Assembly: GCA_049999765.1 (NCBI GenBank)
Contig: JBNGIQ010007860.1
Coordinates: forward strand, 24,915-88,914
Length of the DNA stretch: 64,000 bases
Direction of reading: 5' to 3'
Origin: Phaeoceros laevis
Lineage: Eukaryota > Anthocerotophyta > Anthocerotopsida > Notothyladales
Made by a program: the position numbers and the translations under genes. Shown here piece after piece: positions 10,969 to 20,926 of the stretch (position 1 is its first letter; each line of letters starts with the position of its first letter). The notes under the pieces were generated by a model. It did not search any database. It saw nothing but the letters and a program-made list of their open reading frames with translations, and was not told the DNA's origin.

Positions 10969-11805
10969 TGCTTCCCTATCGGGCTGGCAGCCATGCGCCG
11001 GAGGGGCGCAACAGGCCGCCGTGCCTCGGAGGGCCGCGGCAGGCCGCCACGCCTAGCAGGACCGCCACGCCTGAAAATCCATCTCCCGTAGCACGATAGG
11101 CCAGGCCTGGATGGATTTTCAGGCGTCTTAGTCATTGCTTACAAGTAAGCTACTGTCGGTTCCCATTCCGCAGAAAGGATTCTGACATCCCGCAGGAAGG
11201 ATGCTCCCATCGCCACCGGCCGTACTCTATGTGCGTCTCTGCACCCGGCTGTACTCGCCGCACTCCGACTCTACTACATGAAGACTCTCTAAGAATGTCC
11301 AGCGATGTCTTGTTTATCAAACTAGTATGGTATGCCCCAGGGCTGGGGCGACCTATTTGACAGGCTATCGCAAGCCTACGGCCGGGCTCACCCGGGGGAG
11401 TGGGCTGCGGAATTGCGTTTTGGTGGAAATGGGATCCTGCACAAGATGAGTGGGCTCTTGTGATGTAGAGTAGGAAGTGAGCATGGCGGGGTTGGAGCTC
11501 ATGTGCGACAAGCTGTGGACCAGGCACTGTCCTGGTCTTGTCAAGAATCCGCCAATTTGTGCCACCAGGCACTGTCCTGGTCTTGTCAAGAATCCGCCAA
11601 TTTGTGCCACCCTGGGCCTCTCTTCTGTATAGCTGTTTGCCACAACAAGGGGGTCTGAGCGGGTGGAGAAATGTGGGCACGTTGTACAGAATATCTGCCA
11701 GCATTTTCTAGGCCTGGCAACCTCTCGGAGTCACCCGAGGTCAGTGAGCTGTTGCTGGACCCTCGGAGTCACCCGAGGTTAGTGAGCTGTTGCTGGACCG
11801 AGGGA
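10969..11805. repeat. Intergenic with two tandem duplications
   Basis: No gene is recognised. An exact 45-bp duplication occupies 11519-11563 and 11564-11608. A 38-bp duplication with one mismatch occupies 11724-11761 and 11762-11799, just before the start of the next gene. Short GCCACGCC/GCAGGCCGCC repeats lie near 11010-11075. Confidence 0.8.
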
Positions 11806-12832
11806 ATGGAAGCAGCCAACCACAAGAGGACCAGAGCTAGTGCAAGAAACAATGAGACTCGTTCCCAGGACAGCAACAGCAGCACAAGCAAGCTCGTCGG
11901 TCGTGTGGTGGCATTCACAACACCAGTAGAGTATGAGCATCGGCTCGAGGAAGTTCTGACTTCAGCAGGAGCAAGTCCTCTTTGGTGTGCCACTATAGCT
12001 GTGGAGTCTACCCTGCAACTCAGCTACATGTCGCGGCTAGCCTGTGGGGGAGTAGCCTCAGTGATCCATCTCAGAATCAACAAACGTCCAGGAGCAGCAG
12101 CATCGAAGGAGTTCGAGGAATCGCATTCACTTCAAGCGCTGGAATTAGGGCATGTGCCCAAGCTCTGGCTGGCAGACCATCCCCACTCTCAGCAGCAGGT
12201 GAGCCTTTCATCCTTGCAGCTCTAGCAGGTGAGCCTTTCATCCTTGCAGCTCTGGGGAAGGACATGGATCTTCTCCAAGACCTGAACCTCTTCCCCGGCA
12301 ACCCTAGAGTCATATACCTGACACCACCACTCGCCTCCCCTGCCTCTCTGGTGGATTCCCTGGGACCTGGCAGAAACCAGCGCCTCCTCTGCACTGTCCC
12401 CCTTGTCCATGATCTGCAGGAACCTCATGTTGTGCCTTCCTTCCTGCAAGCCTTGAGCGCAGCCGGGTGGCAGCCTATGCGGGTGAATGCTTACGTGCCC
12501 AGATGGATGGGCGCTCTTTCCACAAACCCTCTCCTCACGCAAGACCTGCCTCATCCCCGCTTGGCCTGCGACGCTCTAATCTTCACCAGCACTGCATAAG
12601 TGGAGGGACTTCTCAAGTCTCTTCGAATGCCTGCTCAAGAGCTCAACAGCCTGGCCAAAGGAAGATGCGTGGTGGCAGCTCATGGTCCAGTCACAGCTGA
12701 AGGCGCCGCCAGATTAGGAGTGCAAGTGGACGTGGTAGGCTCCAAGTCCACAGCTTTTCGGGAATCGTCTGTGCCCTCACAATCTACTTTGATGAAGGAC
12801 TGACACACGGCTTTGACGCTTCATCAGCGTAA
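11806..12832 (+). pseudogene. Uroporphyrinogen-III synthase family gene (HEM4 fold), disrupted
   Basis: It resembles the plant uroporphyrinogen-III synthase-family proteins that differ from canonical HEMD. Starting at ATG 11806, the first domain reads LVGRVVAFTTPVEYEHRLEE and LWCATIAVEST. A one-base loss in a C run (12010-12013) then moves the frame, which continues with GIAFTSSAGIRACAQAL, AAGEPFILAALGKDMDLL and CDALIFTSTA. An in-frame TAA at 12597-12599 replaces the residue before VEGLLKSL; KGRCVVAAHGPVTAEGAARLG follows. A second one-base loss in a T run (near 12756) precedes the last strand FSGIVCALTIYFDEGL. A 30-bp in-frame duplication (12195-12254) doubles AGEPFILAAL. I saw no obvious introns. 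Two of the lesions are homopolymer changes, so sequence error is possible; the TAA is not one of these. Confidence 0.8.
12195..12254. repeat. 30-bp tandem duplication inside the HEM4-fold gene
   Basis: Units 12195-12224 and 12225-12254 differ only at the last base. A single copy matches the family pattern SAAGEPF..AALGKD, so the second copy is an insertion of 10 residues. Confidence 0.92.
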
Positions 12833-12859
12833 CACGGCTTTGACGCTTCATCAGCGTAA
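12806..12859. repeat. 27-bp exact tandem duplication
   Basis: Units 12806-12832 and 12833-12859 (CACGGCTTTGACGC...) are identical. The first unit supplies the stop codon of the preceding gene in its restored frame. Confidence 0.93.
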
Positions 12860-13819
12860 ACTTGTAAAGAGTCTTCATCAGTGCAATAAGCAGCGCATGC
12901 AAAGATTTTTGTGATAAGAGGTGTGGCCTAATGTGTTGCGTCACTTTCGGCCAATCCCCATCGCAAGCACTGGCCTTAGCATATTCGTGGGAACACTGGC
13001 ACACCGGCCGAGGCCAAAACGAGGTGCCACATGGACACCATACCCATCCTCCTTTGCTTACAAGGACGCATCTATGGGGCATACTACTGAAGACCCACTA
13101 CTAATTTTACTCCACAAAAAAAAAACCCACTAATAATCTCTCAAGAGAGCCCTCCATCCAGTGTGGATGGGATTCCCATCTTGGCTTGGCTGCAAAATAG
13201 TCTCCTATCCAGTGTGACGCGGATGTAAAGATCTGACAGAAGTTGATGCCTATGTGCTTTGCTTGCTTCCCCATCGCCCCTCAAAATATCCCTTGGAGAT
13301 TTAGTACACATAAGTTCCACAAGCACCGCTCGGTTTTCGCCTGGTATCAATGCATCTCTTGTCACACTCTATATACTCACACTTTACTAACAAGTTTGCT
13401 GTATGATTATGGCTACGCCAGGTCCCTTGGAAAATTTCATGAGGTTTGAAAATGCCTTTTTCATGTGACAAAGTGTGTGAAAAAATGTGACTAATGGCCC
13501 ATTCCCTTGTAGTGACGTGAGGGCAGTTGATTGTTCCAAATTCTGGACATAGGTCTCCAACTTCTTCATTCCATGGACGTTTGCAACTCTGTGATTAACA
13601 TGCTACAAGTAGACCTGGCTTTTGAGCCTATAGCTAGGAAGTGATCATGAATGGCTGCAGCCCCATGAATTTGAGAGTAGAATTTTATTTAAACAAAAAT
13701 AAAGAGACTTGTTTCCAAAGCAAGGTCTAAAGTTTTAAAATACAGCTTTAAAAATAATATAGAGTTGAAGCTTAATATCCAGTTAGTGAAGAATTGTTTT
13801 AACTTGGATACATGTGCAT
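12860..13819. other. Intergenic, no gene seen
   Basis: Only short unsupported ORFs occur. A weak direct repeat of TCCATCCAGTGTGGATGGGA / TATCCAGTGTGACGCGGATG lies near 13150-13225. The stretch 13680-13800 is A-rich and may be 3' flank of the minus-strand F-box gene. Confidence 0.5.
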
Positions 13820-15358
13820 TCACAGCCTGAGCTGAGATGCCACCATAGGGTCTAGCAGCACACACCCATCAATGGGTGCGTTAGCAAAAGCTTGGGCATC
13901 AGGAAGGCAGAACCAGTGGCAGGAGCCGTCCTGCATTTGGTAAGCCAAGCCGTACGAACCATAGGTGCAGCCACCATCAGCCAGCTGACTGTGAAATACT
14001 ATGACCAGCATGTTTGCGAGAAACGTCACGTTCGTTACGTGGGCGTATACGCCTACATGCTCATGATGAATGTGGTGGAATTCGGGTGGCAGCCCCGAAT
14101 ACACACACGTCCACTTGCGCGTTGTGCTGCTTTCTTCCAACCTGTGCAAGACCATTAACCGTGATTTGTAGTCCGCTTGATACCCCAACACAGCGCCGCT
14201 TCCGGGATCTGAGATAACATTAACGGGTACGGGGACTTCAGGATCACCCACAGGACATGGAACATCTGGAAGGTGAGTGATGCAATCGCTGTCCCAACTC
14301 ATCCGTGCCAGTTTACGATTTCCAAGCCCGTATCTATCATAACCCAAGAAGCCCCCTTTGGTAGGAACACACATCCACCATGTGTTCCAGCTGGGATGAA
14401 GCTGACAATGAAGAGTTTGCCAAGCAGTGGAGATGCTCGAGTACCTGTACAACGTGCAGGTGGCCCGGGAGCTAGGAATGTTAATATTGACAGGGTCCCC
14501 ACGGACCACCATGACAAAGAGTTGGAAGCCACTTATTAGAGTAGTGCTGCTGCTGCTGCTAGCGCTTTCCGGCGTCGGTTCCAGCCAGAATTTGCACTCC
14601 CTGCACTTCCAGTTCGATGTTGTGGAGTCACTCTCGCGAAAAGGCAATGGAGGCAGGGCGCAGCTAGTCTTGTTTGCCATGTTAGCCAGCCAGCAACACA
14701 GACATTCCTCGATGGTCGCAGCCACTCCCACCAGGCCAGCACCACAGAACAACGTTGGATGGCGTACTAATATCGGCAGTCCAGCTCCTTCTCCATAATT
14801 CCCGGCTTGAGAAGGCTCCAATCTGTATAGGTAGCACCGAAAATTGCGCTTACCGCGCTGGAAGGCGAGTAGGTTGCTCTCGTCACGGAACGCACGGGAA
14901 ATCACAAGGTTGCTCCAGTTCTTGCACACGCAGCGGAGGCGTGCTTGGCTGGATGCTGGCAGATGCATCCCGATTCTCTCCATCACGTCCTGGGGCAGTA
15001 GCTCCCACATAGAGGAGTACTCTAGCATGGACGGGCCTTCATCAGATGATGAATCGATATCCTCACTCAGCGGTAGCTCGATCACATCCAAACCCGAGCC
15101 TGCGACATGGCATGCTTGGTGGCCTCGGATGAGATCTAGAGGCTGCACAGGATGATGTGCCTGTAGTTCATCCACGAGCCTACGACGAGCTCTATACTGC
15201 CGCATGTAAAGCTTCCTCTTTTCCCGCCGCGCCACAGCATTGGGCGACATATCGATGGGTGAGCGGCGTCCCCGAGTGCCTGCTCCCTCTCCAGCTGGAG
15301 CCCTTGACACCCCAGAACCAGGCCGCCTCCCTCTGGCCATCGGACCTGCAGCCTGCAA
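13820..15358 (-). CDS. F-box protein with C-terminal propeller-like region, intronless
   Basis: This is an intact single-exon frame of 512 aa (506 if translation starts at the Met at 15340). The F-box is near residues 116-152 (MWELLPQDVMERIGMHL, LRCVCKNWSNLV) and should bind SKP1 in an SCF ubiquitin ligase. The roughly 330 residues after it carry hydrophobic/aromatic blocks (FQLFVMVVRGDPV, WWMCVPTKGGFLGYDRYGLG, WTCVYSGLPPEFHHIHHEH, CHWFCLPDAQAF) like degenerate kelch or FBA propellers; they would pick the target, which is unknown. An unusual basic stretch, NAVARREKRKLYMRQYRARR, sits at about residues 40-59 before the F-box. The CAG just upstream of the first Met suggests a 5' UTR intron, unproven. 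Confidence 0.8.
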   Translation of the reverse strand: MQAAGPMARGRRPGSGVSRAPAGEGAGTRGRRSPIDMSPNAVARREKRKLYMRQYRARRRLVDELQAHHPVQPLDLIRGHQACHVAGSGLDVIELPLSEDIDSSSDEGPSMLEYSSMWELLPQDVMERIGMHLPASSQARLRCVCKNWSNLVISRAFRDESNLLAFQRGKRNFRCYLYRLEPSQAGNYGEGAGLPILVRHPTLFCGAGLVGVAATIEECLCCWLANMANKTSCALPPLPFRESDSTTSNWKCRECKFWLEPTPESASSSSSTTLISGFQLFVMVVRGDPVNINIPSSRATCTLYRYSSISTAWQTLHCQLHPSWNTWWMCVPTKGGFLGYDRYGLGNRKLARMSWDSDCITHLPDVPCPVGDPEVPVPVNVISDPGSGAVLGYQADYKSRLMVLHRLEESSTTRKWTCVYSGLPPEFHHIHHEHVGVYAHVTNVTFLANMLVIVFHSQLADGGCTYGSYGLAYQMQDGSCHWFCLPDAQAFANAPIDGCVLLDPMVASQLRL

Positions 15359-16015
15359 AACAACGCAAGTATAGATAAGAAAATTTATGAGCTTGAAAAA
15401 AGCTAAAATTGACAGCCTTCCAAGGTTAATGATAACGAACCTGCCAAACTCGGTTAAGCACCTTCCGCTGGGAAATGGTAAGTACTAAGTACTGAAACGG
15501 TGAGTAGGTAGTAGTACAGATATGAGGAGTAATGAGTTGCCAACCTGCTTATATAGCCAAACTGCTCGCATTGCCAAGCCAAATCCAAAGTTCACCGAGA
15601 GCTGAGGAACCTTGCAATGGGTTTTAAGATATTGTGGAAATTGTTTCTCGACAGACTGACGGGCCACCATGGCCTCAGGCAGAATCCCAACCCATGGAAA
15701 ACGTATCTCAAGTATTCAGCTTTTCTTATGGCATCTCATACACACTATGGCCTCACTTGTACTACAGACCGTGATCATGTTGAGACCTATGAAACAGGAA
15801 ATCGTATCTCCTCTTTAGAAAGGTTAACTGTCACATGCGAATGTTGGCTGCAAGCATGCATATGTGCCTGACAATGTGCCAAAGCCTATCGGGACGCTTG
15901 TCAATGTCGCAGGGTTTGCAGCATCACTTCTAGCTTGGAAGCCAGCAACGGTCTCTAAGTGTTCCAGCAAGGGGCACCTGAAGAAACTTGTGACTGTCAC
16001 CATCATGCTAAAGCA
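15359..16015. other. Intergenic; one short coding-like stretch
   Basis: No complete gene is present. On the plus strand about 15845-16027 reads an open frame (KHAYVPDNVPKPIGTLVNVA, then GFAASLLAWKPATVSKC) with natural composition and a hydrophobic run. I do not recognise it. It may be another host gene fragment and abuts the repeat at 16016. Confidence 0.35.
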
Positions 16016-16195
16016 ACGCAACGTGTGATTTTGCTCCGCGTTACAGCTTTGCATTAGGATGTAGGAAGAAGTTCCGAACAACGTGAAGTTGCAGGAGAAA
16101 CTATCCTACGCAATCAGAAAGTGACAGGCTTCCACGAAAGGTCGCCGTCTTGTTTAATTATGGATTTAAAATTTAGTTATCTCTAAAGCACATGC
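16016..16195 (+). repeat. Dispersed repeat, copy 3 (no tRNA-like end)
   Basis: GTGTGATTTTGCTCCGCG, CAGCTTTGCATTAGGAT and AGGAAGAAGTT.CGAACAACG, through to TTTAGTTATCTCTAAAGCA, match 24008-24177 closely and 23402-23610 partly. The match ends seven bases before MSL copy B starts. Confidence 0.88.
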
Positions 16196-16202
16196 CACCG
16201 TG

Positions 16203-16417
16203 GTCTGATGTTTTCGTCCTGCATCCTCATGTGTGACCTGACCCATTTTTCCAAATGTGGTTTTGGCTTTGTTTGTAGACACATCAAGAACACTCCTCAC
16301 CACCGGCAAGAAAAGCATTGCCTGTTCGTCAAGGACTTGGTGGAAATGAAGAAAATGGACGTGGTCCTAGGCCTATGGCACACAATGAACCATCAAGATG
16401 CCGGGGAGAGATGGATG
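16203..16417 (+). pseudogene. MSL intron/terminal-exon segment, copy B
   Basis: It carries the same intron end and exon start as copy A (HIKNTPHH, VKDLVEMKKMDVVLGLWHTM) and extends through NHQDAGERWM, then diverges. It keeps the splice acceptor (TTTGTAG). There is no upstream channel sequence, so it is an orphan gene fragment. Confidence 0.92.
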
Positions 16418-17332
16418 GCCCATGACGTGGCCCCTTCCGATGTGACAAATACTGCCATTGTGAGATTATAAAATAAAGAATATAAATACAAACTCCAAGG
16501 GCGGAACATTTTGCAAGTTGAATGAGGAGATTTGCTGATGTGGGTGGACATGATTGGTTCAATAGAAATAACAAAAAATATTTTTTAAAAAAATTAAAAA
16601 CTAGAGAGAGCATGTTCATGGCAGAAAAGAATGTGTGCACATATATATGGGTGCAATCATGCCCACATACATACGGACATGCATATGACGAACATGGATT
16701 TTGATATGCATACACATGTGTGGATACATGGGCATGGACATATAAACTGTTGTTGAGAGTGGATGCTTATGGTAAAAAACAGGTGTCCTCATGGAGATCG
16801 AACAGCAACAGGCTGGAGTATCAGGTTAACCGTTGATGTTCCTTACAGAATCTGGTGATAGCTTTTGATTAGCCTTGTCTAATGGCGTCCGACGCTCCAT
16901 GGCATTGATCTGCAGCAAAGCTCTGGCTCACTTCAGAGCAGTTAAAAAGGGCAAAAAAACTTTGTGGCCACAATCCACCTCTGTAGCTAGGTTCTCCACT
17001 CGCATAAAGAAACAGCTTTCTGCCCAGGAAGGTATGTGGGGATCCTCGCAGCTGGAGATCAGAGGTACAGCTAAATGGGCTCGTCGCTCAAAGCTCATGG
17101 TGTTTAAGACTCCCAAGTCGGTAAACAACAGGGTGAGATACTTGGGTGGAGTGTAATCCCTTGCAGAATTCTCCACAGTAACTGACTGCGACAATGCAAC
17201 AGGGACTTAAGTCTGCATGCCATGGTGCAGGTGATAAGTCTCTTTGATCCAACGGGTACAGCCGGGCAAACTGCAAGGAACCAGCCAAGGCTCAATCTAA
17301 AACCCAGAATTCGTCAAACCACACACGAATAC
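16418..17332. other. Intergenic, no gene seen
   Basis: The left part (16450-16760) is AT-rich with many CATACATA/GTGTGCAC-like motifs. The right part (16875-17200) has minus-strand ORFs up to 88 aa that I cannot match. It lies where the rest of a methionine S-methyltransferase gene would be expected, but no such sequence is recognisable. Confidence 0.45.
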
Positions 17333-18320
17333 TCAACTGCAACAATATGTTTCTGCTGCCTGTCTTTGTAGCTGCCCTTCAAGCTTGTGCAAAATAGCTG
17401 TGTCTGCTGCCTGCAAAAAGTCATAAGGTGATGAGCTTTTGATCCCAGCAAGCACTACATGGACCTGGTGTGGCACAAGACAGCGTACCTGGTTCACTCT
17501 GGTCTGCCATAGTTTTGTGATCTGAAATCCCCTGCGCTCAAAGAGTCTCTGGCAGACTGCTTGGCCAGGGCGACCACCAACATTGAATATCATGGCACCC
17601 GTGGGCTCAATACTTGCTATTCCCTCTTCGACAGCACGTGCAACAAGGCCAAGTCCAAACTGATCCTCCACAAAACCCTGGCCAATTTGAAACAGCTCTT
17701 AGCATGGTTTTGGTGTGTTACTAAAACAGGGCATCTCAAGCTTTCAATGCATACCTGAAGTCCACAATAGTTGCTAAGAGAATACAGAAAGTCTTCACTC
17801 GCCTTCTCAGAAACAATTTTCATCATAGCCTTAGGGTCTGGATTCAAAATCTGTCCATAAGTTACCCAGTTAGGACAGGATGACATCTTCGGAACAGCTA
17901 ACTGCTAGGAGATAAGGTCGAATCAACTAGTACTGACATTAAGTCACCCGTGGTATGCAGCCAATGATACGATCAAGCACAATGCTTTGCTCCCTGCAAC
18001 AAGCCAACAAATCTGAAACATGAAACTCCACACGATCCAGTAGAGTCCTCCCTTCATTGTCAAGTACGGGTGAGCCATCTGGACTTAGGGCGTTCAGATA
18101 CAAATTGATCCAGGCCACCTTTATAGCCCTTGGGTTGGTATCAAGACCATAGACCTGTAACAACAACGATGGAGATGATGAAATTCTATTCGTTGGAACC
18201 GAGTTAATCAGCAGCCATCAACACTTCTGCACCAGAGCCTACCTTCCGTGGAGACCATCTTTCTGCAAGTGCTATCGACAACCACCCATTTCCATATCCT
18301 AGCTCTGCAACGTCACGTCC
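17333..18320 (-). pseudogene. Methionine S-methyltransferase, partial copy of methyltransferase domain
   Basis: MMT makes S-methylmethionine from methionine and AdoMet in the cytosol. Five exons with good splice sites and consistent phases are visible: about 18320-18243, 18154-17948, 17850-17755, 17677-17489 and 17410-17333. Motifs in order: LGYGNGWLSIALAE (AdoMet motif I, usually LGCGNG), VYGLDTNPRAIK, INLYLNAL, ILNPDPKAMMKI, LYSLSNYCGLQ, GFVEDQFGLGLVARAVEEGI, FNVGGRPGQAVC and RLFERRGF. The family protein is about 1,000 aa. Here the N-terminal part and everything after the methyltransferase domain, including the aminotransferase-like half, are missing, and the last exon runs into a stop. This is probably a duplicated fragment, not a working gene. 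Confidence 0.87.
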
Positions 18321-18352
18321 TGCCTTGTGCCTCGGGCCCCCGCGTCAAATCT

Positions 18353-18493
18353 GGCACCGGGGTACCAGTAGGTGGAAATTCCTGCAAACCACTGGACACC
18401 AAACAGCACGGCCGCAGGCATGCCCAGCCAAGAGTGCAGGCTGTAGAGGTTGTCTTTCGGCGGGACACTCTCATTGTGCGCCCTGAAAGCCAG
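18353..18493 (-). pseudogene. Cytochrome b561 exon fragment
   Basis: The minus strand reads LAFRAHNES, then NLYSLHSWLGMPAAVLFG and VQWFAGISTYWYPG. This is the helix carrying a conserved heme-ligand His (LYSLHSWLG) and the next loop of plant ascorbate-reducible cytochrome b561. It covers only about 47 residues. It lies immediately upstream of, but in a different frame from, the first exon of the MMT fragment. A run of nine T/A bases borders its left end. No other b561 exon is found nearby. Confidence 0.75.
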
Positions 18494-18559
18494 CCCAGAT
18501 CCAAAAAAAAAACGAAACACTTTCTTTGGCGCCTACTGTACACTACGACCTGCACGCCA

Positions 18560-19250
18560 CCGCGAAAATCGCTGACGCTGCAGCGCAAACGGGCTGTCAT
18601 TGCTGCGAGCACTGGTGCCATACAGAAGGGCAGGGAGCTGCACTCAAAGATTGTCAAAAGAGGTCTGCTGGGTGATGTAGTGGTGGGCACCTGCCTGGTG
18701 CACATGTATGCAAAATGTGGTGTACTGAAAGATGCACGCCAGGTTTTCGACAGCATGGACACAAAGGATGAGGTGACATGGACAGCGCTGATCGCTGGGT
18801 ATGCACAGCAAGGACTCGGCCAAGAGGCGCTTGTTGTGTATGGACAAATGGAGGAGGCGGGCCTCATTTTGGCTGACCATGTTACTTTTGCTTGCCTTCT
18901 GAAGGCGTGTGCAAGCCCTGGTGCTATACAGAAGGGCCGCATATGTGCTCATGTGGAACATTTATGCGGATGTCTCAAACTGGGAATGTGCAAAGGAGGT
19001 GCATGAGATGAGATTGCAAGCGGGTGCATAGAAGAAGCCTGGGCAGTGCTGGATCGAGCTTAAGAGGGAATTACACACTTTCTTGGTGAGTAGCTTGGAG
19101 AACCAAGAAAAGGACAACTTGACTGACCTCTTAATCAAGATAAGCTTACATCAAGCAGAGGAGGAGATCCATGTTCCGCAGGAGCAGTGTTCACAAGCGT
19201 CCACAAGTGTGGGAACAGAGCATTTGGCGTTCTTGGGACATGTCCGATGA
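18560..19250 (+). pseudogene. PPR (PLS/E class) relic with internal deletion
   Basis: PPR motifs are clear (GAIQKGRELHSKIVKRGL, LVHMYAKCGVLKDARQVFD, EVTWTALIAGYAQQGLG, HVTFACLLKACASPGAIQKG). After the second GAIQKGR the sequence jumps, with a frame change, to E-domain text (AYVLMWNIYADVSNWECAK, KKPGQCWIELKRELHTFLV). The intervening repeats are missing and a TAG stands before KKPGQ. Such proteins normally edit or process organelle RNA. This relic retains neither a targeting N-terminus nor a DYW end. Confidence 0.85.
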
Positions 19251-19698
19251 CGTGGTTATCTGACGAAGGCTTCGAAGCTGCAAGCTGCATTCAGTAACCC
19301 AAAGCTTGTCTCCATTTCTATTCTATCGGAATGCTGCTAAATAAAATCTCAACGCATCTGTGCCACCCCACCCTAGTTGGTGAGCACTGGTCGGCTTGTT
19401 CGGACTCGTGGCTGCAGCAGCTGCCACGACGAGGCCTCCAATCATTGCACGGTAGGCACCGGCGGCCCGGAGAAGTAGGTCCGGAGAAGTAGCATGTATG
19501 AATTATGCAAGTTGTCGCTCCTGTCTTTCATCTCCGTCACTCATCTCTCTCCTCGTCTCCATAAATTGGTCCAGGTGAGAGCTAGCATTGCCCAAGCCAG
19601 CATAGCTCCTCAGGTCTCTTGGAGTCCTCCTTCTTCGGGAGCAAAGGATGCTTCGCCTCATTCGGGGATCGAGCATTGTGTGCACCTGCGCGGGGACA
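19251..19698. other. Promoter region of the hydrolase gene
   Basis: No gene is seen. A duplicated GTCCGGAGAAGTAG-like motif occurs near 19470-19492. A CT-rich stretch at 19510-19560 is typical of a plant 5' UTR. Confidence 0.45.
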
Positions 19699-20926
19699 AT
19701 GGCTAGCTTTCAAGCCATTGCCGTCTCCATCTTCCTCTCCCTGCTGCTCCTGCTTGATTTGAACCAGTGCTCTGCCTCCAGAAGTCTTCCATCTACAGAT
19801 ATCGAGGGAAACTCGCTGGCCATCGCTCTCCCCTCGGAGCGTGCCGCTGGCGTCGGTGAGAGCAGCATCCCCCGAGTGGGGTGCAACATCCCCGATCCGC
19901 TGTTCGACCCTGTGCACGAGGTGATTGCCGGAAGGGACGTGGTATGGCAGAAAACCCCGGGAGCCAAGGCGGTGCTGCTCATGCTCCACGCCCGCGGCGG
20001 AGACCCCTTCCGCTACTTCGACAAGACTGACAACTGCCATGTCTGCACCGGCCTGCCCGAGGACCGGCTGAATGTGTTGGAGGGAATTAGGCGTGGCTAT
20101 GGCAATGTCCTGGCCATACGATCAGCCGGCTACGAGTACGATGTGAGCTGCCTCGCTGACTCTCCGTCTGTTTTTCCTGCTGCCTAGCAATTTGAGAGGT
20201 ACTGTGTGTCTGACCTGCACCTGTGGTGTGCAGTATTGGCCTCCGGAAGAGTCCACTGATCTCGCTGCCTACCTTGAAATTTTGGACATCTGGATCAAGA
20301 GAGAGGAACTCCAGGACCTTCCAGTGGTTACTGTGGGAGTGTCCATGGGGGGCAACTTCTCGGCTGTTCTGGCTCTCTACTACAAGCTGGACTCGCTGGG
20401 CATCATGCTTGCCCCCGGGCAGCCTGATGCCCTAGCCCTTGCCAACAGCAGCTTCCCTCCCAGCCTCTTCGTCTTCATGGGCAAGGACGACCTGGTGCCC
20501 TACATTCTCAAAGGAATCTCCACTGTGTCCAGTCTTGGAGTGGACGTCGATACCATTGTTCTTCCCAACTACGCTTTGTATCCGCTGTTCTTCACTGAGC
20601 GCATTCCCTGCCTCCCTGACAGTCTCTCGATTGCTATCTTCAACTCATTGAAGAATGGTGGTTGGATAGACGGGGACGGGTACCTCACTGACAACCCCCG
20701 GTTGAACACCGACTGGATCCAGGTGCTTGAAGGGGACAACTTTTTGGGTCAGTGTGGTGAGCAACTTTGCTGGCAGAGTGAGATTGCTGAGGAGCTGTAC
20801 GTAGCCGACGGTGTGCACGCCGTCTCAGGTGTGAAGGCCAAGGAGATTTTCGACTGGCATGACCATGTCTTATTCAAGAGTCCTTACACTTACAAGCACG
20901 AAGCGAAGACGATCTTTCCCTTGTAG
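19699..20926 (+). CDS. Secreted alpha/beta hydrolase
   Basis: Exons 19699-20142 and 20234-20926 join in phase to give 378 aa. The N-terminus is a signal peptide (SIFLSLLLLLDLNQCSA, cleavage likely after about residue 27). The mature part has LLMLHARGGDPF (an oxyanion-hole-type His-Ala-Arg-Gly loop) and the nucleophile elbow GVSMGGNFS. Late Asp and His candidates are KDDLVPY and HDHVLF. The 91-bp intron has GTGAGC and TGTGCAG ends. Substrate is unknown. The fold fits an extracellular or vacuolar serine esterase or peptidase. Frame, signal and splice sites are intact, unlike its neighbours. Confidence 0.8.

Noticed and set aside
12600-12700. RNA editing or stop readthrough as an explanation for the internal TAA
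   Set aside because: U-to-C editing is known from organelle transcripts; this is a nuclear gene with two further frame lesions, so decay or error is simpler.
14299-14798. Plus and minus ORFs overlapping the F-box gene
   Set aside because: Shadows of the intact F-box frame, without domains.
18299-18520. In-frame fusion of cytochrome b561 to the MMT fragment
   Set aside because: The two coding segments are in different frames and no splice pair joining them in phase was found.
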